DNA of 64,000 bases from JASLEW01 sp035544895. Lineage in GTDB: Bacteria; Acidobacteriota; Thermoanaerobaculia; Multivoradales; UBA5704. Numbering within the stretch: the first letter of the stretch is position 1; each line of letters starts with the position of its first letter. The notes below the pieces were generated by a model that saw nothing but the letters and a program-made list of their open reading frames with translations, was not told the origin of the DNA and ran no database searches. The position numbers and the translations under genes were made by a program. Location of the stretch: assembly GCA_035544895.1 (NCBI GenBank), contig DASZZM010000039.1:124001-188000 (forward strand), in the 5' to 3' direction. Shown in pieces: positions 1 through 10,819 of the stretch.

Positions 1-92
1 ACCTCGAGCGTGTAGAGGTGCGCCGGGTCCTTGGCTGGAACGCCCGGCCGCATTGGCCGGTTCTTGCGCTGCGAACGCGCTCGTGGGCTCAT
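1..92 (-). CDS. pRiA4b ORF-3-like protein, N-terminus only (cut by window edge)
   Basis: An ATG at 92 opens about 30 codons that run off the left edge. The visible peptide is basic at first and then reads KDPAHLYTLEV, which resembles the first beta strand of pRiA4b ORF-3-like proteins (consensus near YTLEV followed by a variable loop). A GAGGAGAG stretch lies about 10 bases upstream of the ATG. Function is unknown for this family, and the call rests on one short motif, so it is tentative. It follows an HsdR remnant in the same frame and orientation. Confidence 0.35.
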   Translation of the reverse strand, partial: MSPRARSQRKNRPMRPGVPAKDPAHLYTLE

Positions 93-159
93 GGGCGACG
101 ACTCTCCTCGCTTGCTACGCCGGGCTTTCCGTGGACAGCTCCGCCTGCCCTGGGCGCCG

Positions 160-359
160 ACCAGCGACTCCAGAGGTACGCGGATGCAGTCCTGCGCCGC
201 CTTTACGCTGCGGTCTGCGTTGACGACGTACTCGACCTCTTCCTCGGCGACGCGCGCGCCTTCCTCGTCCACCTTCAGCTTGATCATGCGCGACTCGTAG
301 AAGAGCGGCCGGGTGGCGCCGTCCTCGACGGCCTGACGGATGTCTCTCGTCGGGAACGC
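160..359 (-). pseudogene. type I restriction enzyme HsdR fragment
   Basis: On the minus strand, reading from about 358 downward, the frame gives DIRQAVEDGATRPLFYESR followed by KLKVDEE and an acidic EEEVE stretch. This matches the conserved HsdR segment (DI..AVEDGATVP.YYE.RL.KL) that lies after the helicase core. A weaker match, PLESLVGAQGR, follows and resembles the later LEALVG...R segment. There is no start codon, no motor motifs and no HsdM or HsdS nearby. The fragment ends upstream exactly where the ATPase gene stops. It is a remnant of a type I restriction subunit, not a functional gene. Confidence 0.6.
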
Positions 360-1679
360 TCACATCTCCTCCAGCAGCCAGCGGGCGGCGGGGGCCCAGG
401 TGAGCCTGTCGGGCAGGGGCCGGCTCGGCGGCACGGCGTCGAGCGTGACGAGGAAGGGGCGGGCGTCGGGGTGCGCCGCGGCCGCTCTGTCGAGCGCGCG
501 CAACTCGCGGGCCCAGGTCTCGTCGCCTTCGCTCTCGAGGCATGCCTGGACGAGGAGCGGGGGGTCGCCGGCGCGCTGGGCGAGGAAGTCCACCTCGTAG
601 CCCTCGGGCGTGCGCACGTAGGCGACCTCGAAGCCGCGGCGCTCCAGCTCGAGCAGGATCGCGGTCTCGAGCGCCCGGCCGTGGTGCGCCCGGCCGCTGC
701 GCTCGAAGAGCGCGATGAGCCCCGGGTCCACCGGATAGGCCTTGCGCGGGTTCACCATCCGCTGACGTTCGGATGCGCTGTGCATCGCCACCGTGCGCAC
801 CAGGAACGCATCCTCCAAGTAGGCCAGATAGTCGTGCAGGGTGTCCTTGCCCACCCGCACTCCCTGCGAGCGCAGCGTGTCGTAGTGCTTCTTGACCGAG
901 AACGGCCCGCCGGGATTGGCCAGGAGCTGACGCTCGATCCAGCGCAGCGCCAGCGGATTGCTGACCGCGTGGCGCTCGATCACGTCGCGCAGCACGACCA
1001 CGTCCACATAGCCCCCCAACAGCGTGGCGCGGTCGCGCGGTGTGGCCCCCTGCGCTTCCGGAAAACCGCCCTCGGCGAGGTAGCGGCGCAGTTGCCGGTC
1101 CAGCGTCGCGCGGTCCGCAGGGCGGAGGCGCTCGAACGGTCGCTTCGGCTCGGCTCCGGCATGCCGCAGCGCCTCGCGGAAGCTGAAGGGGTGGACGAGC
1201 ACCTCCATCGCCCGGCCGCGCAGGCTGGTCGCCACTTCGCGCGAAAGCAGCTTGGCCGAGGAGCCCGAGACGAAGAGCTCAACGCCCCCCCGGTCCATCT
1301 GGCGGCGGACGAGCGTCTCCCAGCCCGGGACGGTTTGCACCTCGTCCAGATAGAGCGTCATCGCGCCCGCTTCGCGCAGCCCAGGGAACTGGCGTGCGTG
1401 CTCGTCGAGCAGCCACCCGAGGTCGGCCACGGTCGAGCCGGCGAGCCGCTCGTCCTCCAGCGAAACGAGGAGTTGCGCCTCGCGGGGGCGGCCGGCGGCG
1501 AGTCGATCGGACCGGCATTGGGCCAGGAAGGAGGTCTTCCCGCCCCGGCGCACGCCGATCACCGCGAACGCCTTGCCGGGGATGCCGGGCAGAACGACGT
1601 CGCGCCGCGTCAGGGCCGGCGGATCCGCCGCCAGCGATTCGGCGAGCTTCAGGCGCAGGAGGTGATGGGAGATTGTCAT
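360..1679 (-). CDS. AAA family ATPase with DUF4143 C-terminal domain
   Basis: A 439-residue protein. A P-loop (GVRRGGKTS, about residues 42-50) and a Walker B-like stretch ending in YLDEVQ near residue 110 mark the N-terminal AAA_14 ATPase. The middle and C-terminal half contain the winged-helix-like and PD-(D/E)XK-like DUF4143 region (for example YEVDFLAQ near residue 355, a typical nuclease-fold D/E core). Such proteins are common, variable-copy accessory ATPases, sometimes linked to toxin or defence loci; their substrate is unknown. The gene is full length and starts at ATG 1679. It is flanked on both sides by broken HsdR and AbiEii genes, so it probably survives from an accessory island. 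Confidence 0.85.
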   Translation of the reverse strand: MTISHHLLRLKLAESLAADPPALTRRDVVLPGIPGKAFAVIGVRRGGKTSFLAQCRSDRLAAGRPREAQLLVSLEDERLAGSTVADLGWLLDEHARQFPGLREAGAMTLYLDEVQTVPGWETLVRRQMDRGGVELFVSGSSAKLLSREVATSLRGRAMEVLVHPFSFREALRHAGAEPKRPFERLRPADRATLDRQLRRYLAEGGFPEAQGATPRDRATLLGGYVDVVVLRDVIERHAVSNPLALRWIERQLLANPGGPFSVKKHYDTLRSQGVRVGKDTLHDYLAYLEDAFLVRTVAMHSASERQRMVNPRKAYPVDPGLIALFERSGRAHHGRALETAILLELERRGFEVAYVRTPEGYEVDFLAQRAGDPPLLVQACLESEGDETWARELRALDRAAAAHPDARPFLVTLDAVPPSRPLPDRLTWAPAARWLLEEM

Positions 1680-1901
1680 CTACGGAAAGACAATATACGC
1701 CATTATTGTCCTTGTAGCTAGGACAAAAGGGGTCGAGCGCCGGGCGTCCTTCGGGACGAAGCGCTCGCTGGCCTCGGACTTTCCGAGGCGGTAGAGGAAG
1801 CGCTCGAAACAGAAGCTCGTGAGGAGCGTCTGATAGACGTCGCCGGTCTGTCTCGCCCGATGGAGCAGGCGCGCGGCGACGCTCGAGAGGAGATGTGCAA
1901 G
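1678..1901 (-). pseudogene. AbiEii/AbiGii nucleotidyltransferase toxin, N-terminal fragment
   Basis: Read on the minus strand directly after an in-frame TAG (1902-1904), the frame gives LLSSVAARLLHRARQTGD, then QTLLTSFCFERFLYRLGKSE and a degraded FVPKDA. This is the conserved start of AbiEii-type toxins (SVAARLL..AR..GE.F...L..Y..ERFLYRL..S....RFVLKGA). Homology stops just before the nucleotidyltransferase core GALL motif, and no start codon precedes it. The frame then runs on into the ATPase start. No AbiEi antitoxin is visible. It is a decayed relic. Confidence 0.6.
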
Positions 1902-1925
1902 CTACTCACATTTTAATAGATTTAT

Positions 1926-2001
1926 TGGTGGAGCAGAAGGGATTCGAACCCTCGACCCCCACGTTGCGAACGTGGTGCTCTCCCAGCTGAGCTACTGCCC
2001 C
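1926..2001 (-). tRNA. tRNA-Ala (anticodon CGC)
   Basis: The reverse strand folds as a full 76-nt cloverleaf including an encoded CCA. The acceptor is GGGGCAG paired with CTGCTCC, the D-arm has AGCTCAGCTGGGAGAGC, the anticodon stem CCACG/CGTGG encloses loop TTCGCAA (anticodon CGC, reads GCG), and the T-arm contains GGGTTCGAATCCC. It adjoins the AbiEii remnant, which fits a tRNA-linked accessory spot. Confidence 0.95.
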
Positions 2002-2100
2002 ACGGGAAGGGAGACTGCGCAAGGGGCGCATTCTATCCGGCTCTTCGGGACCCGGCAAGGAGCCCGCGGGGCTGTCAGCGGTGGGTGGGGAGTACTCGGG

Positions 2101-3501
2101 TCACTCGACGCGCATGCTGGCGACCAACTCGGTGTTTTCCGCGGGTGCCGCGGGCGCCGGGCCGCCGGCGGCGGGCAGGCCGGCGAGGAGGTCCTCGACG
2201 GTGAGCCGGCCGAGGCGCTCGCGGCGCGAATGCTCCAAGGACTCGATGAGCGCCTCCAGACGGACGCGGAGGTCGCCGCCGACGTGCTCGACGCCGCGCC
2301 GGGCGCGGTGGGAGTAAGCATCGAAGACGCGTTCGACGTCGAGGGTGGCGGGATCGTGCCCCAGGAGATAGGTCCTGTCGCCGACCTCGTGCAGCACGCC
2401 CTGGGCGATCAGGGGATGCAGGGTGCGCTCGAGATCGCGCACCGGCAGACTCAGGCGCTCGGCCAGCTGCGCGCTCGAGATTGCGGGCTCGACATCGGAG
2501 GCAGGAAGAAGGGGCGGACGCAGCGGCGGGCCGCCAGGCAAGCGGGCGGAGTGCTCGGCGATCAAGACCACGGCGGCCAGCCCGACCCAGCTCGCCTGCA
2601 CCGGAGGATGGGTGTGCAGGCCGCGGGTGAGCAGGGCGAAGTGCTGGGCGGTGTAGGCCGCCTCGCTGCCGAGCAGGACGATGGCCCAGGTCAGCTCGAT
2701 CGAGATCATGAACAGCATCGCGAAGGCGGAGCTGCCATAAACCGTGCTGACGCCGTGGAAGAGCTCGACGTAGTAGCCGAATCCCTGGCGCACCGTCTCG
2801 AGGAGGATGCCGCCGAGCAGGCCGCCGGCCAGGGCATTGCGCAGGCGCACCTTGGTGTAGGGCACCAGCCAGTAGAGAATCGTCAAGCCCACCACGGTGC
2901 CCGCGAACGGCGCCAGGTGCAGCAAGAACGACTCCTGGACCAGCCGATGCAGGCCCGGGCTCTGGCGCAGCAGGATGACGCTCGAGAACGTGGCGCCGAC
3001 GAGCAGCGGCCCCCAGAACAGGAGCAAGCCGAAGGAGAGAAGCCGGCGGCGGAAAGGCCGGCGGCGGGACACGTTCCAGATCTTGTTGAAGGTCTCCTCC
3101 ACGGTCGCGAAGGCGAGCAGCGCGATGGCGAAGAGCGATGCTAGGCCGATGCCGTGCATGCCTTCGGCCTGGTCGAGGAACTCACGCAGCTTGTCGGTAA
3201 CGGTCTTCTCGGCGTACGGAAAGACCTGGACGAACACTTCGAGGCTCTTTTCAGGGTACTGGCTGAACACCCGCGCGCCGATGAAGGAGAGCGAGGCGAG
3301 CAGCGGCACCAGCGACAGGATGGTGACGAAGGCGAGCGCCGAGGCGGTGAGCAGGATCGAGTCCTCGTGTCCCTGCCGCAGGGTGAGCACGAAGAAGTTG
3401 CCAAGCTGGCGCAGGAATGAGGGGCGGTTGGGCCGCGGCCGCGTCTCGAGCCGCTCGGCATCCGATCCGCCGGCAGGGCCCGAGGGGGTGATCTTGCCCA
3501 T
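2101..3501 (-). CDS. YihY/BrkB family inner-membrane protein with C-terminal winged-helix-like region
   Basis: A 466-residue protein. Residues about 25-300 carry the six-helix YihY/UPF0761 fold, once called RNase BN or BrkB: ALAFVTILSLVPLLA in the first helix, NKIWNVSRRR in the cytoplasmic loop, and YGSSAFAMLF before the last helices. The family role is unsettled; envelope function is assumed. After the membrane part, about 150 residues extend beyond the usual length and include a stretch typical of a winged helix (SSAQLAERLSLPVRDLERTL...GVLHEVGDRTYLLG). A GGGAG sequence precedes the ATG at 3501. It is transcribed away from the DUF883 gene. Confidence 0.88.
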   Translation of the reverse strand: MGKITPSGPAGGSDAERLETRPRPNRPSFLRQLGNFFVLTLRQGHEDSILLTASALAFVTILSLVPLLASLSFIGARVFSQYPEKSLEVFVQVFPYAEKTVTDKLREFLDQAEGMHGIGLASLFAIALLAFATVEETFNKIWNVSRRRPFRRRLLSFGLLLFWGPLLVGATFSSVILLRQSPGLHRLVQESFLLHLAPFAGTVVGLTILYWLVPYTKVRLRNALAGGLLGGILLETVRQGFGYYVELFHGVSTVYGSSAFAMLFMISIELTWAIVLLGSEAAYTAQHFALLTRGLHTHPPVQASWVGLAAVVLIAEHSARLPGGPPLRPPLLPASDVEPAISSAQLAERLSLPVRDLERTLHPLIAQGVLHEVGDRTYLLGHDPATLDVERVFDAYSHRARRGVEHVGGDLRVRLEALIESLEHSRRERLGRLTVEDLLAGLPAAGGPAPAAPAENTELVASMRVE

Positions 3502-3726
3502 CGCGATCTCCCGTCCCTACTCGGGGCGAGGGCGGCAGTCTAGCACTTGCCGGCGATGCCGCGCGGCCTTGCCCGGCGATGCCCGGCGTTGTCCCGAGCC
3601 AGGCTGAGCCAGGGAGGCTCGCGCGGCACGATTCCTGCTAGTTCCAGACAGCAGAGAGATGCCGCGCCGGCCGAAGAGGCCGGTTACGCTTGAGAATCAA
3701 CTCCAATCCCGAGCATGGAGGTAATC

Positions 3727-4110
3727 ATGGCCGATACAGGATTCAGCGAGAGTGCCGAAAAGGCAGTCGATGCCGTCGCCGAAGGGGTAACCGAGGCGCG
3801 CGAGAAGTTCAGCCGCCTGAGCGACGACGTGCAAAACCGATACAAGAAGGTCTCGAACGACGTCCGGCGCGGCGCCGAGCGGGCCGGCAATGAGATTCGC
3901 CGTGGAGCGGACGCGGCGCGGGAGACCTACCGCGATGCCGCCGACAACGTGCGCCAGGGGTACGACAAGGTGCGCACCCAGACCGTCCACCTGTCGCGCG
4001 AAGTCGGCGAGTACGTGCGCGACAACCCGGGCAAGTCTGTCCTGATCGCCGCCGGAATCGGCTTTCTGCTCGGCCTCATCGTCCGCGGCCGCGACGAAGA
4101 CAACGACTGA
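3727..4110 (+). CDS. DUF883 (ElaB/YqjD-type) membrane-anchored protein
   Basis: A 127-residue protein. Most of its length is a charged amphipathic helix rich in A, E, K, R and D with RAGNEIRRGADAARE-type heptads. It ends with a glycine-containing membrane segment (SVLIAAGIGFLLGLIV) and a short charged tail. This is the DUF883 layout of E. coli ElaB and YqjD, tail-anchored inner-membrane proteins linked to stationary phase and ribosome hibernation. An ATG at 3715 is in frame, but GGAGGT at 3717-3722 lies inside it and 4 bases before the ATG at 3727, so the later start is preferred. Confidence 0.85.
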   Translation: MADTGFSESAEKAVDAVAEGVTEAREKFSRLSDDVQNRYKKVSNDVRRGAERAGNEIRRGADAARETYRDAADNVRQGYDKVRTQTVHLSREVGEYVRDNPGKSVLIAAGIGFLLGLIVRGRDEDND

Positions 4111-4250
4111 CGAGCCGCCCGCCGGCCTTCCTGGGCAGGCCGCCGCCGGCTCGTCCGCGGGCCGGGGGGCGGTCCCTTCCGGGCAGGCGGGCCAGTGCTC
4201 TCCGGCCGGCACCCGTCCACGCAGTCAAGGCGCTTCGAGGAGGTCATTCG

Positions 4251-4487
4251 ATGTCAGACAAGGCTGAGTCGATCGTCCACGACCTGGTCGACGACCTGCT
4301 GCCCGAGAAGTTCGATTGGGAGCGAATGGTGCGCACCTACCCGGTCCCGGCGCTGTTGCTGGCCGCGCTCGGCGGCTACGTGCTGGGCCGCTCCCACGGA
4401 CCCGCGATCCTGGGCGCCGTCTCGAGCTTTGCCGCGGCCGAGGTCGCGAATAACGTCAGCTCCTTGCTCGGCCAGGAGATCGACTGA
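4251..4487 (+). CDS. small membrane-anchored protein
   Basis: A 78-residue protein. An amphipathic acidic N-terminus (residues 1-30) leads into a membrane segment PVPALLLAALGGYVLG near residues 32-47, followed by a second small-residue helix. AGGAGG at about 4237-4242 is a good ribosome binding site. It lies 140 bases downstream of the DUF883 gene on the same strand and has the same style (soluble helix plus glycine-rich anchor), so the two probably act at the same membrane. I do not recognise a named family; YtxH-like would be the closest general description. Confidence 0.75.
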   Translation: MSDKAESIVHDLVDDLLPEKFDWERMVRTYPVPALLLAALGGYVLGRSHGPAILGAVSSFAAAEVANNVSSLLGQEID

Positions 4488-4634
4488 TCGACCAACTACT
4501 TCCCGGCCGCGGGAAGGACTAAGATCTCATCGCGCGGCCTGCCGGTCCCCGCCCTTCCGGCAGCGGCTGGGGGGCCGGCGCCGCTGGCAGGCTGTTGCCG
4601 CCCGTCCCCCGCCGCGGACGGACGTCCGAGGGCC

Positions 4635-5501
4635 GTGCGCACAATTTTCCATTGTTCCGACCTCCATTTCGGGCCGCCTCACCTGCCTCGCCTGGCGCAG
4701 GGAGCGCTCGACCTCGTCGCCGACCGCCGTCCCGACCTCGTCGTCGTCTCCGGCGATCTCACGCAGCGCGCGAAACCGGAGCAGTTCCGGCAGGCCCGGG
4801 AGTTCGTCGACCGCCTGCCGGTGCCTTCCCTCGTCGTGCCCGGCAACCATGACGTGGCGATGTTCCGGGTCTGGGAGAGGGTCCTCGATCCTTTCGGCGC
4901 CTACCGCAGGCACTTCAGCCGCGAGCTCGAGCCGGTCTACCGTGACGAAGAAATGCTCGTGGTCGGCATCAACACCGCGTTCAACTGGACCATCCAGGAC
5001 GGACGCATCAAGCTGGCCCGCCTGCTCGAAGTGGGCGAGCTCTTCGCCGCCGTGCCCGACAGCATCTTCAAGGTGGTGGTGGCGCATCACCACCTCATAC
5101 CGCCGCCCAACTTCGGCACCCAGCGCGTGCTCGCCAACGCCTACGAGGCGATCGACGTCTTCTCGACCGCCAGCGTCGACCTCATCCTCTCCGGCCACCA
5201 GCACCAGGCCTATATCGGCAATTCCGAGGAGTTCTACCCCAAGGGGCGCCCTCCGGTCGTCATCCTGCACTCGGGCACCACGACCTCGAGCCGCGGGCGC
5301 GGCGGCGAGCGCGAGAAGAACACCTGCAACTGGATCGAGGTCGACGAGCGCTCGATGGCGGTGTCGCACCTGCGCTGGCAGCCCCGGCTCGAGCGCTTCG
5401 CCGAGCAGAGTCGGCACTGGTATCCCCGCCAGGAGCGCGTTCCGTACACGCTCGAGGGCCTGGAGCCGCGCCAACTGTCGTTCCAGAACCCTGCGGTATG
5501 A
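4635..5501 (+). CDS. calcineurin-like metallophosphoesterase
   Basis: A 288-residue protein with the dimetal phosphoesterase signature in order: SDLHFG near residue 8, SGDLTQR near 37, PGNHD near 72, VVVAHHHL near 155 and SGHQHQAY near 194. Members of this class III cyclase/phosphoesterase-like group hydrolyse phosphodiesters such as cyclic nucleotides; the substrate here cannot be told. There is no signal peptide, so it is cytoplasmic. The start is a GTG (4635), since the first beta strand carrying SDLH begins right after it. Downstream, the DUF2007 gene follows after 28 bases and is likely co-transcribed. Confidence 0.88.
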   Translation: MRTIFHCSDLHFGPPHLPRLAQGALDLVADRRPDLVVVSGDLTQRAKPEQFRQAREFVDRLPVPSLVVPGNHDVAMFRVWERVLDPFGAYRRHFSRELEPVYRDEEMLVVGINTAFNWTIQDGRIKLARLLEVGELFAAVPDSIFKVVVAHHHLIPPPNFGTQRVLANAYEAIDVFSTASVDLILSGHQHQAYIGNSEEFYPKGRPPVVILHSGTTTSSRGRGGEREKNTCNWIEVDERSMAVSHLRWQPRLERFAEQSRHWYPRQERVPYTLEGLEPRQLSFQNPAV

Positions 5502-5529
5502 TCTGTTTCTGCTGAAAGAGGGAGAATCG

Positions 5530-5834
5530 ATGAGCGAGGAGAAGCGGGGCGAAGGGAGTTGGGCCATCGCCAAAGTCGTCGAAAACCCCGACGAGGCGGC
5601 GCTGATCGCGGGGTATCTGAGAAACCAGGGCATACCGGTTGAGGTCGAGTCGTTGCACGTCGAAGAGCTGCCGGTTAACGTCGGCGGGCTCGGGGAGGTG
5701 CGCGTGCGGGTTCCCGCCGACCGTCTCGACGAGGCGCTGGACCTGCTCGAGCATCCGGAAAGAATCTCGGCAGCCGATCTGGACAGGGCCGCCCTCGGCC
5801 CGCCGAAGTCCCCTGGAAAGGGCGGCGAAGAGCC

Positions 5835-5838
<4 letters not shown>
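5530..5838 (+). CDS. DUF2007 domain protein (putative signal-transducing protein)
   Basis: A 102-residue protein. Residues 12-75 match DUF2007: VVENPDEAALIAGYLRNQGI, then a beta strand with VEELPVN and GEVRVRVPADRLDEALDLL. The domain resembles a small ferredoxin-like/ACT-type fold; its ligand is unknown. A GAAAGAGGGAGA stretch precedes the ATG at 5530. Its TGA overlaps the GTG start of the protein kinase gene (GTGA at 5835-5838), which implies translational coupling with that kinase. Confidence 0.85.
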
Positions 5839-8153
<2,315 letters not shown>

Positions 8154-8203
8154 GGCAGTTGCGGCGGACGGTCGACATCTCGGCCCCAGCGCCTGGGAGC
8201 GCC

Positions 8204-9502
8204 ATGACTCCGGCCATCCCGGGCGTCATCCCCTGCCTGCCAGGCCGGCGGCGGTCGGCGCGCCTCGCCAACGGCCTGGAGATCTGTCTGCTCGAGAACC
8301 GGCAGGCGCCGGTCGTGACCACGGCCCTCTACTACCGCGGCGGCACCCGCGACGAACCGGCCGGCCACGGCGGCGTCGCTCATTTCCTCGAGCACATGAT
8401 GTTCAAGGGCTCGTCCCGCTACGGGCCCGGCGAGATCGACCGCCGCACCCAGGCGCTCGGCGGCGCCAACAACGCCTTTACCAGCCACGACGCCACGGCT
8501 TACTACTTCAACTTCGCGGCCGACCGCTGGACGGAAGCGCTGGCCATCGAGGCCGATCGCATGGCCGGCTTGACCCTCGATCCCGAACATGTCGCCAGCG
8601 AGCGGCAGGTGATCCTCGAAGAGATCGCGATGTACGACAACGAGCCCTGGGACGCGCTCGAGATCGCGGTCCAGGCCCGCCTGTTCGCTTCCCACCCCTA
8701 TGGCCGGCCCGTGCTCGGCACGCGCCGCGAGCTGATGGCCACCGGCGAGCGCGACCTGCGCCGTTTCTACAGCCGTTTCTACCGCCCGGACAACGCCGTG
8801 CTGGTGGTGGCGGGAGACGTCGGCGACGAGGCGTTGCAAGAAGCCGAGCGCTTCCTTGGCAGGCTGCCGCCGGGAGCTCCCGGCGGGCGCGGAAGCCTCC
8901 GCCGCGCCGGCCCGACTCCTCCCACCTCCCTGCCGCGGTCGTTGGCGCGGCTCGAGCGGCGCAAGGGAGAGGTCGCACGCATGATGCTGGCCCTGCCGGC
9001 GCCTTCAGGAATGGATCCCGACCATCCGGCGGTGCGGCTGCTGGCCACCCTGCTCGGCGGCGGCAGGACGAGCCGTCTCCACCGCTCCCTGGTCGACGAG
9101 GACAAGCTCTGCGTGTGGGTGACGGCGGACGTGACCGAAGGACTCGACGCGGGGCACATCACGATCGCGGCCGAGGTGGTGCCCGGCGTCGCGCCCGCCC
9201 GCGTCGAAGCGCAGGTCTTGCGCCATCTCGAAGACCTCCTCTCCGCCCCTCTCGCGGCCGAGGAGGTCGAGCGCGCCCGGCAGGTCGCCGTGGCGGACTG
9301 GGTCTTCGCCCACGAGCGGGTGCAGCAGCAAGCCCTGTCCCTCGGCGGCGCTCTGGCGCTCTTCGACCCCGAGCACCTGGAGCGCCAGATGCAGCTTCTG
9401 CTCGCGGCCGGTCGCGAGCGGCTGCTCGAGACCGCCGCGCGGTACTTCCGGCCCCTCTCGGGCGCCGTCATCGGCTGGTCGCTGCCGCGTGCGGACGGCT
9501 GA
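8204..9502 (+). CDS. M16 family zinc peptidase, catalytic subunit
   Basis: A 432-residue insulinase-like peptidase. The inverted zinc motif HFLEH is at residues 60-64 and the third ligand Glu lies in ERQVILEEIAMYDNEPWD near residue 139, at the standard spacing. The C-terminal non-catalytic half is present. No signal peptide is seen; homologues act in peptide processing or degradation. The longer open frame from 8003 overlaps the kinase end, so ATG 8204 is preferred. It is followed by an aminotransferase gene (14-base overlap) and then by a second M16 gene without the zinc motif, its likely heterodimer partner. Confidence 0.9.
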   Translation: MTPAIPGVIPCLPGRRRSARLANGLEICLLENRQAPVVTTALYYRGGTRDEPAGHGGVAHFLEHMMFKGSSRYGPGEIDRRTQALGGANNAFTSHDATAYYFNFAADRWTEALAIEADRMAGLTLDPEHVASERQVILEEIAMYDNEPWDALEIAVQARLFASHPYGRPVLGTRRELMATGERDLRRFYSRFYRPDNAVLVVAGDVGDEALQEAERFLGRLPPGAPGGRGSLRRAGPTPPTSLPRSLARLERRKGEVARMMLALPAPSGMDPDHPAVRLLATLLGGGRTSRLHRSLVDEDKLCVWVTADVTEGLDAGHITIAAEVVPGVAPARVEAQVLRHLEDLLSAPLAAEEVERARQVAVADWVFAHERVQQQALSLGGALALFDPEHLERQMQLLLAAGRERLLETAARYFRPLSGAVIGWSLPRADG

Positions 9503-10802
9503 CGACGTGGCGGCGCCCCGCCAGGACGCCCCGGCGGCGCGACAGCAAGAGCGCGCCGACGACCTGCTCGACGCCGCCGGCGAGCTCGCCGAACTCGTCG
9601 AGGCCTGGCGCCGCGATTCGCCTGGCTGCGCCAATCGCGTGCACCTCAACAACGCCGGAGCCTCCCTCGCGCCGCGGCCGGTGGTCGAGACCGTCGTCGG
9701 CCATCTCCGCCGGGAAGCCGAGATCGGCGGCTACGAGGCGGCCGACGAGGCGGCGGACCGGATCGCGGCGGTGTATGACGACGTGGCGGCGCTGCTCGCG
9801 GCCTCGCCGCGGACCGTCGCGATCGTCGAGAACGCCACGGTGGCATTCGCCCAGGCCCTTTCCGTCTTCGACTTCCAGCGCGGCGACCTCATCGCCACCA
9901 CGCGGAGCGACTACACCTCCAACCAGCTCATGTACCTGTCGCTGGCCCGCCGGGACGGCGTCGAGGTGCGCTACGCGGCCGACCTCCCGGAGGGCGGCGT
10001 CGACCCCGACTCGATGCGCGCGCTCGCGGCGCATCCGCGCTGCCGCCTGGTGGCGGTGACCTGGGTGCCCACCAACTCCGGCCTGGTGCAGCGCGTCGAG
10101 GAGGTGGGCGAGATCTGCGCGGCGGCCGGCGTGCCGTACCTGGTCGACGCCTGCCAGGTGCTGGGGCAGATGCCGATCGATGTCGGGCGGCTGCGCTGCG
10201 ACTTCCTGGCCGCCACCGCGCGCAAGTTCTTGCGCGGACCGCGGGGGATCGGTTTTCTGTATGTCTCTGAGCGTGCGCTCGCGCGCGGCGCCTACCCGCT
10301 GGCCGTCGACATGCGCGGCGCCGACCTGCTCGCCGGCGGCCGATTCGAGCTCGCCCGCGACGCCCGGCGCTTCGAGAATTGGGAGTTCGCCTACGCCCTG
10401 GTCCTCGGTCTCGGCGAGGCGGCGCGCTACGCCCGCGAGGCAGGGATCGAGAGGGGAGGCCAGCGGGCCCTGGCGCTGGCCACCTATGCCCGCGAGCGCC
10501 TCGCCGAGGTGCCCGGCCTGCTCCTGATGGACCGCGGTGAGCGGCTGTGCGCCATCGTCACCGTCGCGGTGAACGGCTGGTCCGGGGCCGCGGCGGTCGG
10601 CCGGCTGCGCGAGGCAGGGATCAATGCCAGCGCCACCGACCCGGGCGGCGGTCCGCCGCGCGGTCCCGGCGAGGATGCGCAATCGCTGGTCAGGCTGTCG
10701 CCCCACTACTACAACACGCGCGCGGAGATCGACACGGCGGTAGCCGCCCTGGAGGAGCTCGTTCGCCACCCTCCGGCGGGCCCGGAGGGTCCGGCGGCTT
10801 AG
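9489..10802 (+). CDS. class V aminotransferase / cysteine desulfurase-like PLP enzyme
   Basis: A 437-residue fold-type I PLP enzyme. The N-terminal HLNNAGASLAPRPV motif, VDACQVLGQMPIDV (PLP-contacting Asp and Gln) and ATARKFLRGPRGIGFLYV (Schiff-base Lys followed by the R-G-P-R-G-I-G loop) match class V aminotransferases related to cysteine desulfurases, isopenicillin-N epimerase-like and EgtE-like C-S lyases. The specific reaction cannot be assigned. It overlaps the end of the upstream M16 gene and ends 2 bases before the next M16 frame, so the three genes form one transcription unit. Confidence 0.87.
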   Translation: MRTADDVAAPRQDAPAARQQERADDLLDAAGELAELVEAWRRDSPGCANRVHLNNAGASLAPRPVVETVVGHLRREAEIGGYEAADEAADRIAAVYDDVAALLAASPRTVAIVENATVAFAQALSVFDFQRGDLIATTRSDYTSNQLMYLSLARRDGVEVRYAADLPEGGVDPDSMRALAAHPRCRLVAVTWVPTNSGLVQRVEEVGEICAAAGVPYLVDACQVLGQMPIDVGRLRCDFLAATARKFLRGPRGIGFLYVSERALARGAYPLAVDMRGADLLAGGRFELARDARRFENWEFAYALVLGLGEAARYAREAGIERGGQRALALATYARERLAEVPGLLLMDRGERLCAIVTVAVNGWSGAAAVGRLREAGINASATDPGGGPPRGPGEDAQSLVRLSPHYYNTRAEIDTAVAALEELVRHPPAGPEGPAA

Positions 10803-10819
10803 CCGTGCCTGCACGAGCG

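Noticed and set aside
18..1721. Long open frame on the plus strand over the ATPase gene
   Set aside because: It is a GC-rich antisense shadow with no domain; the minus-strand frame carries clear AAA/DUF4143 motifs.
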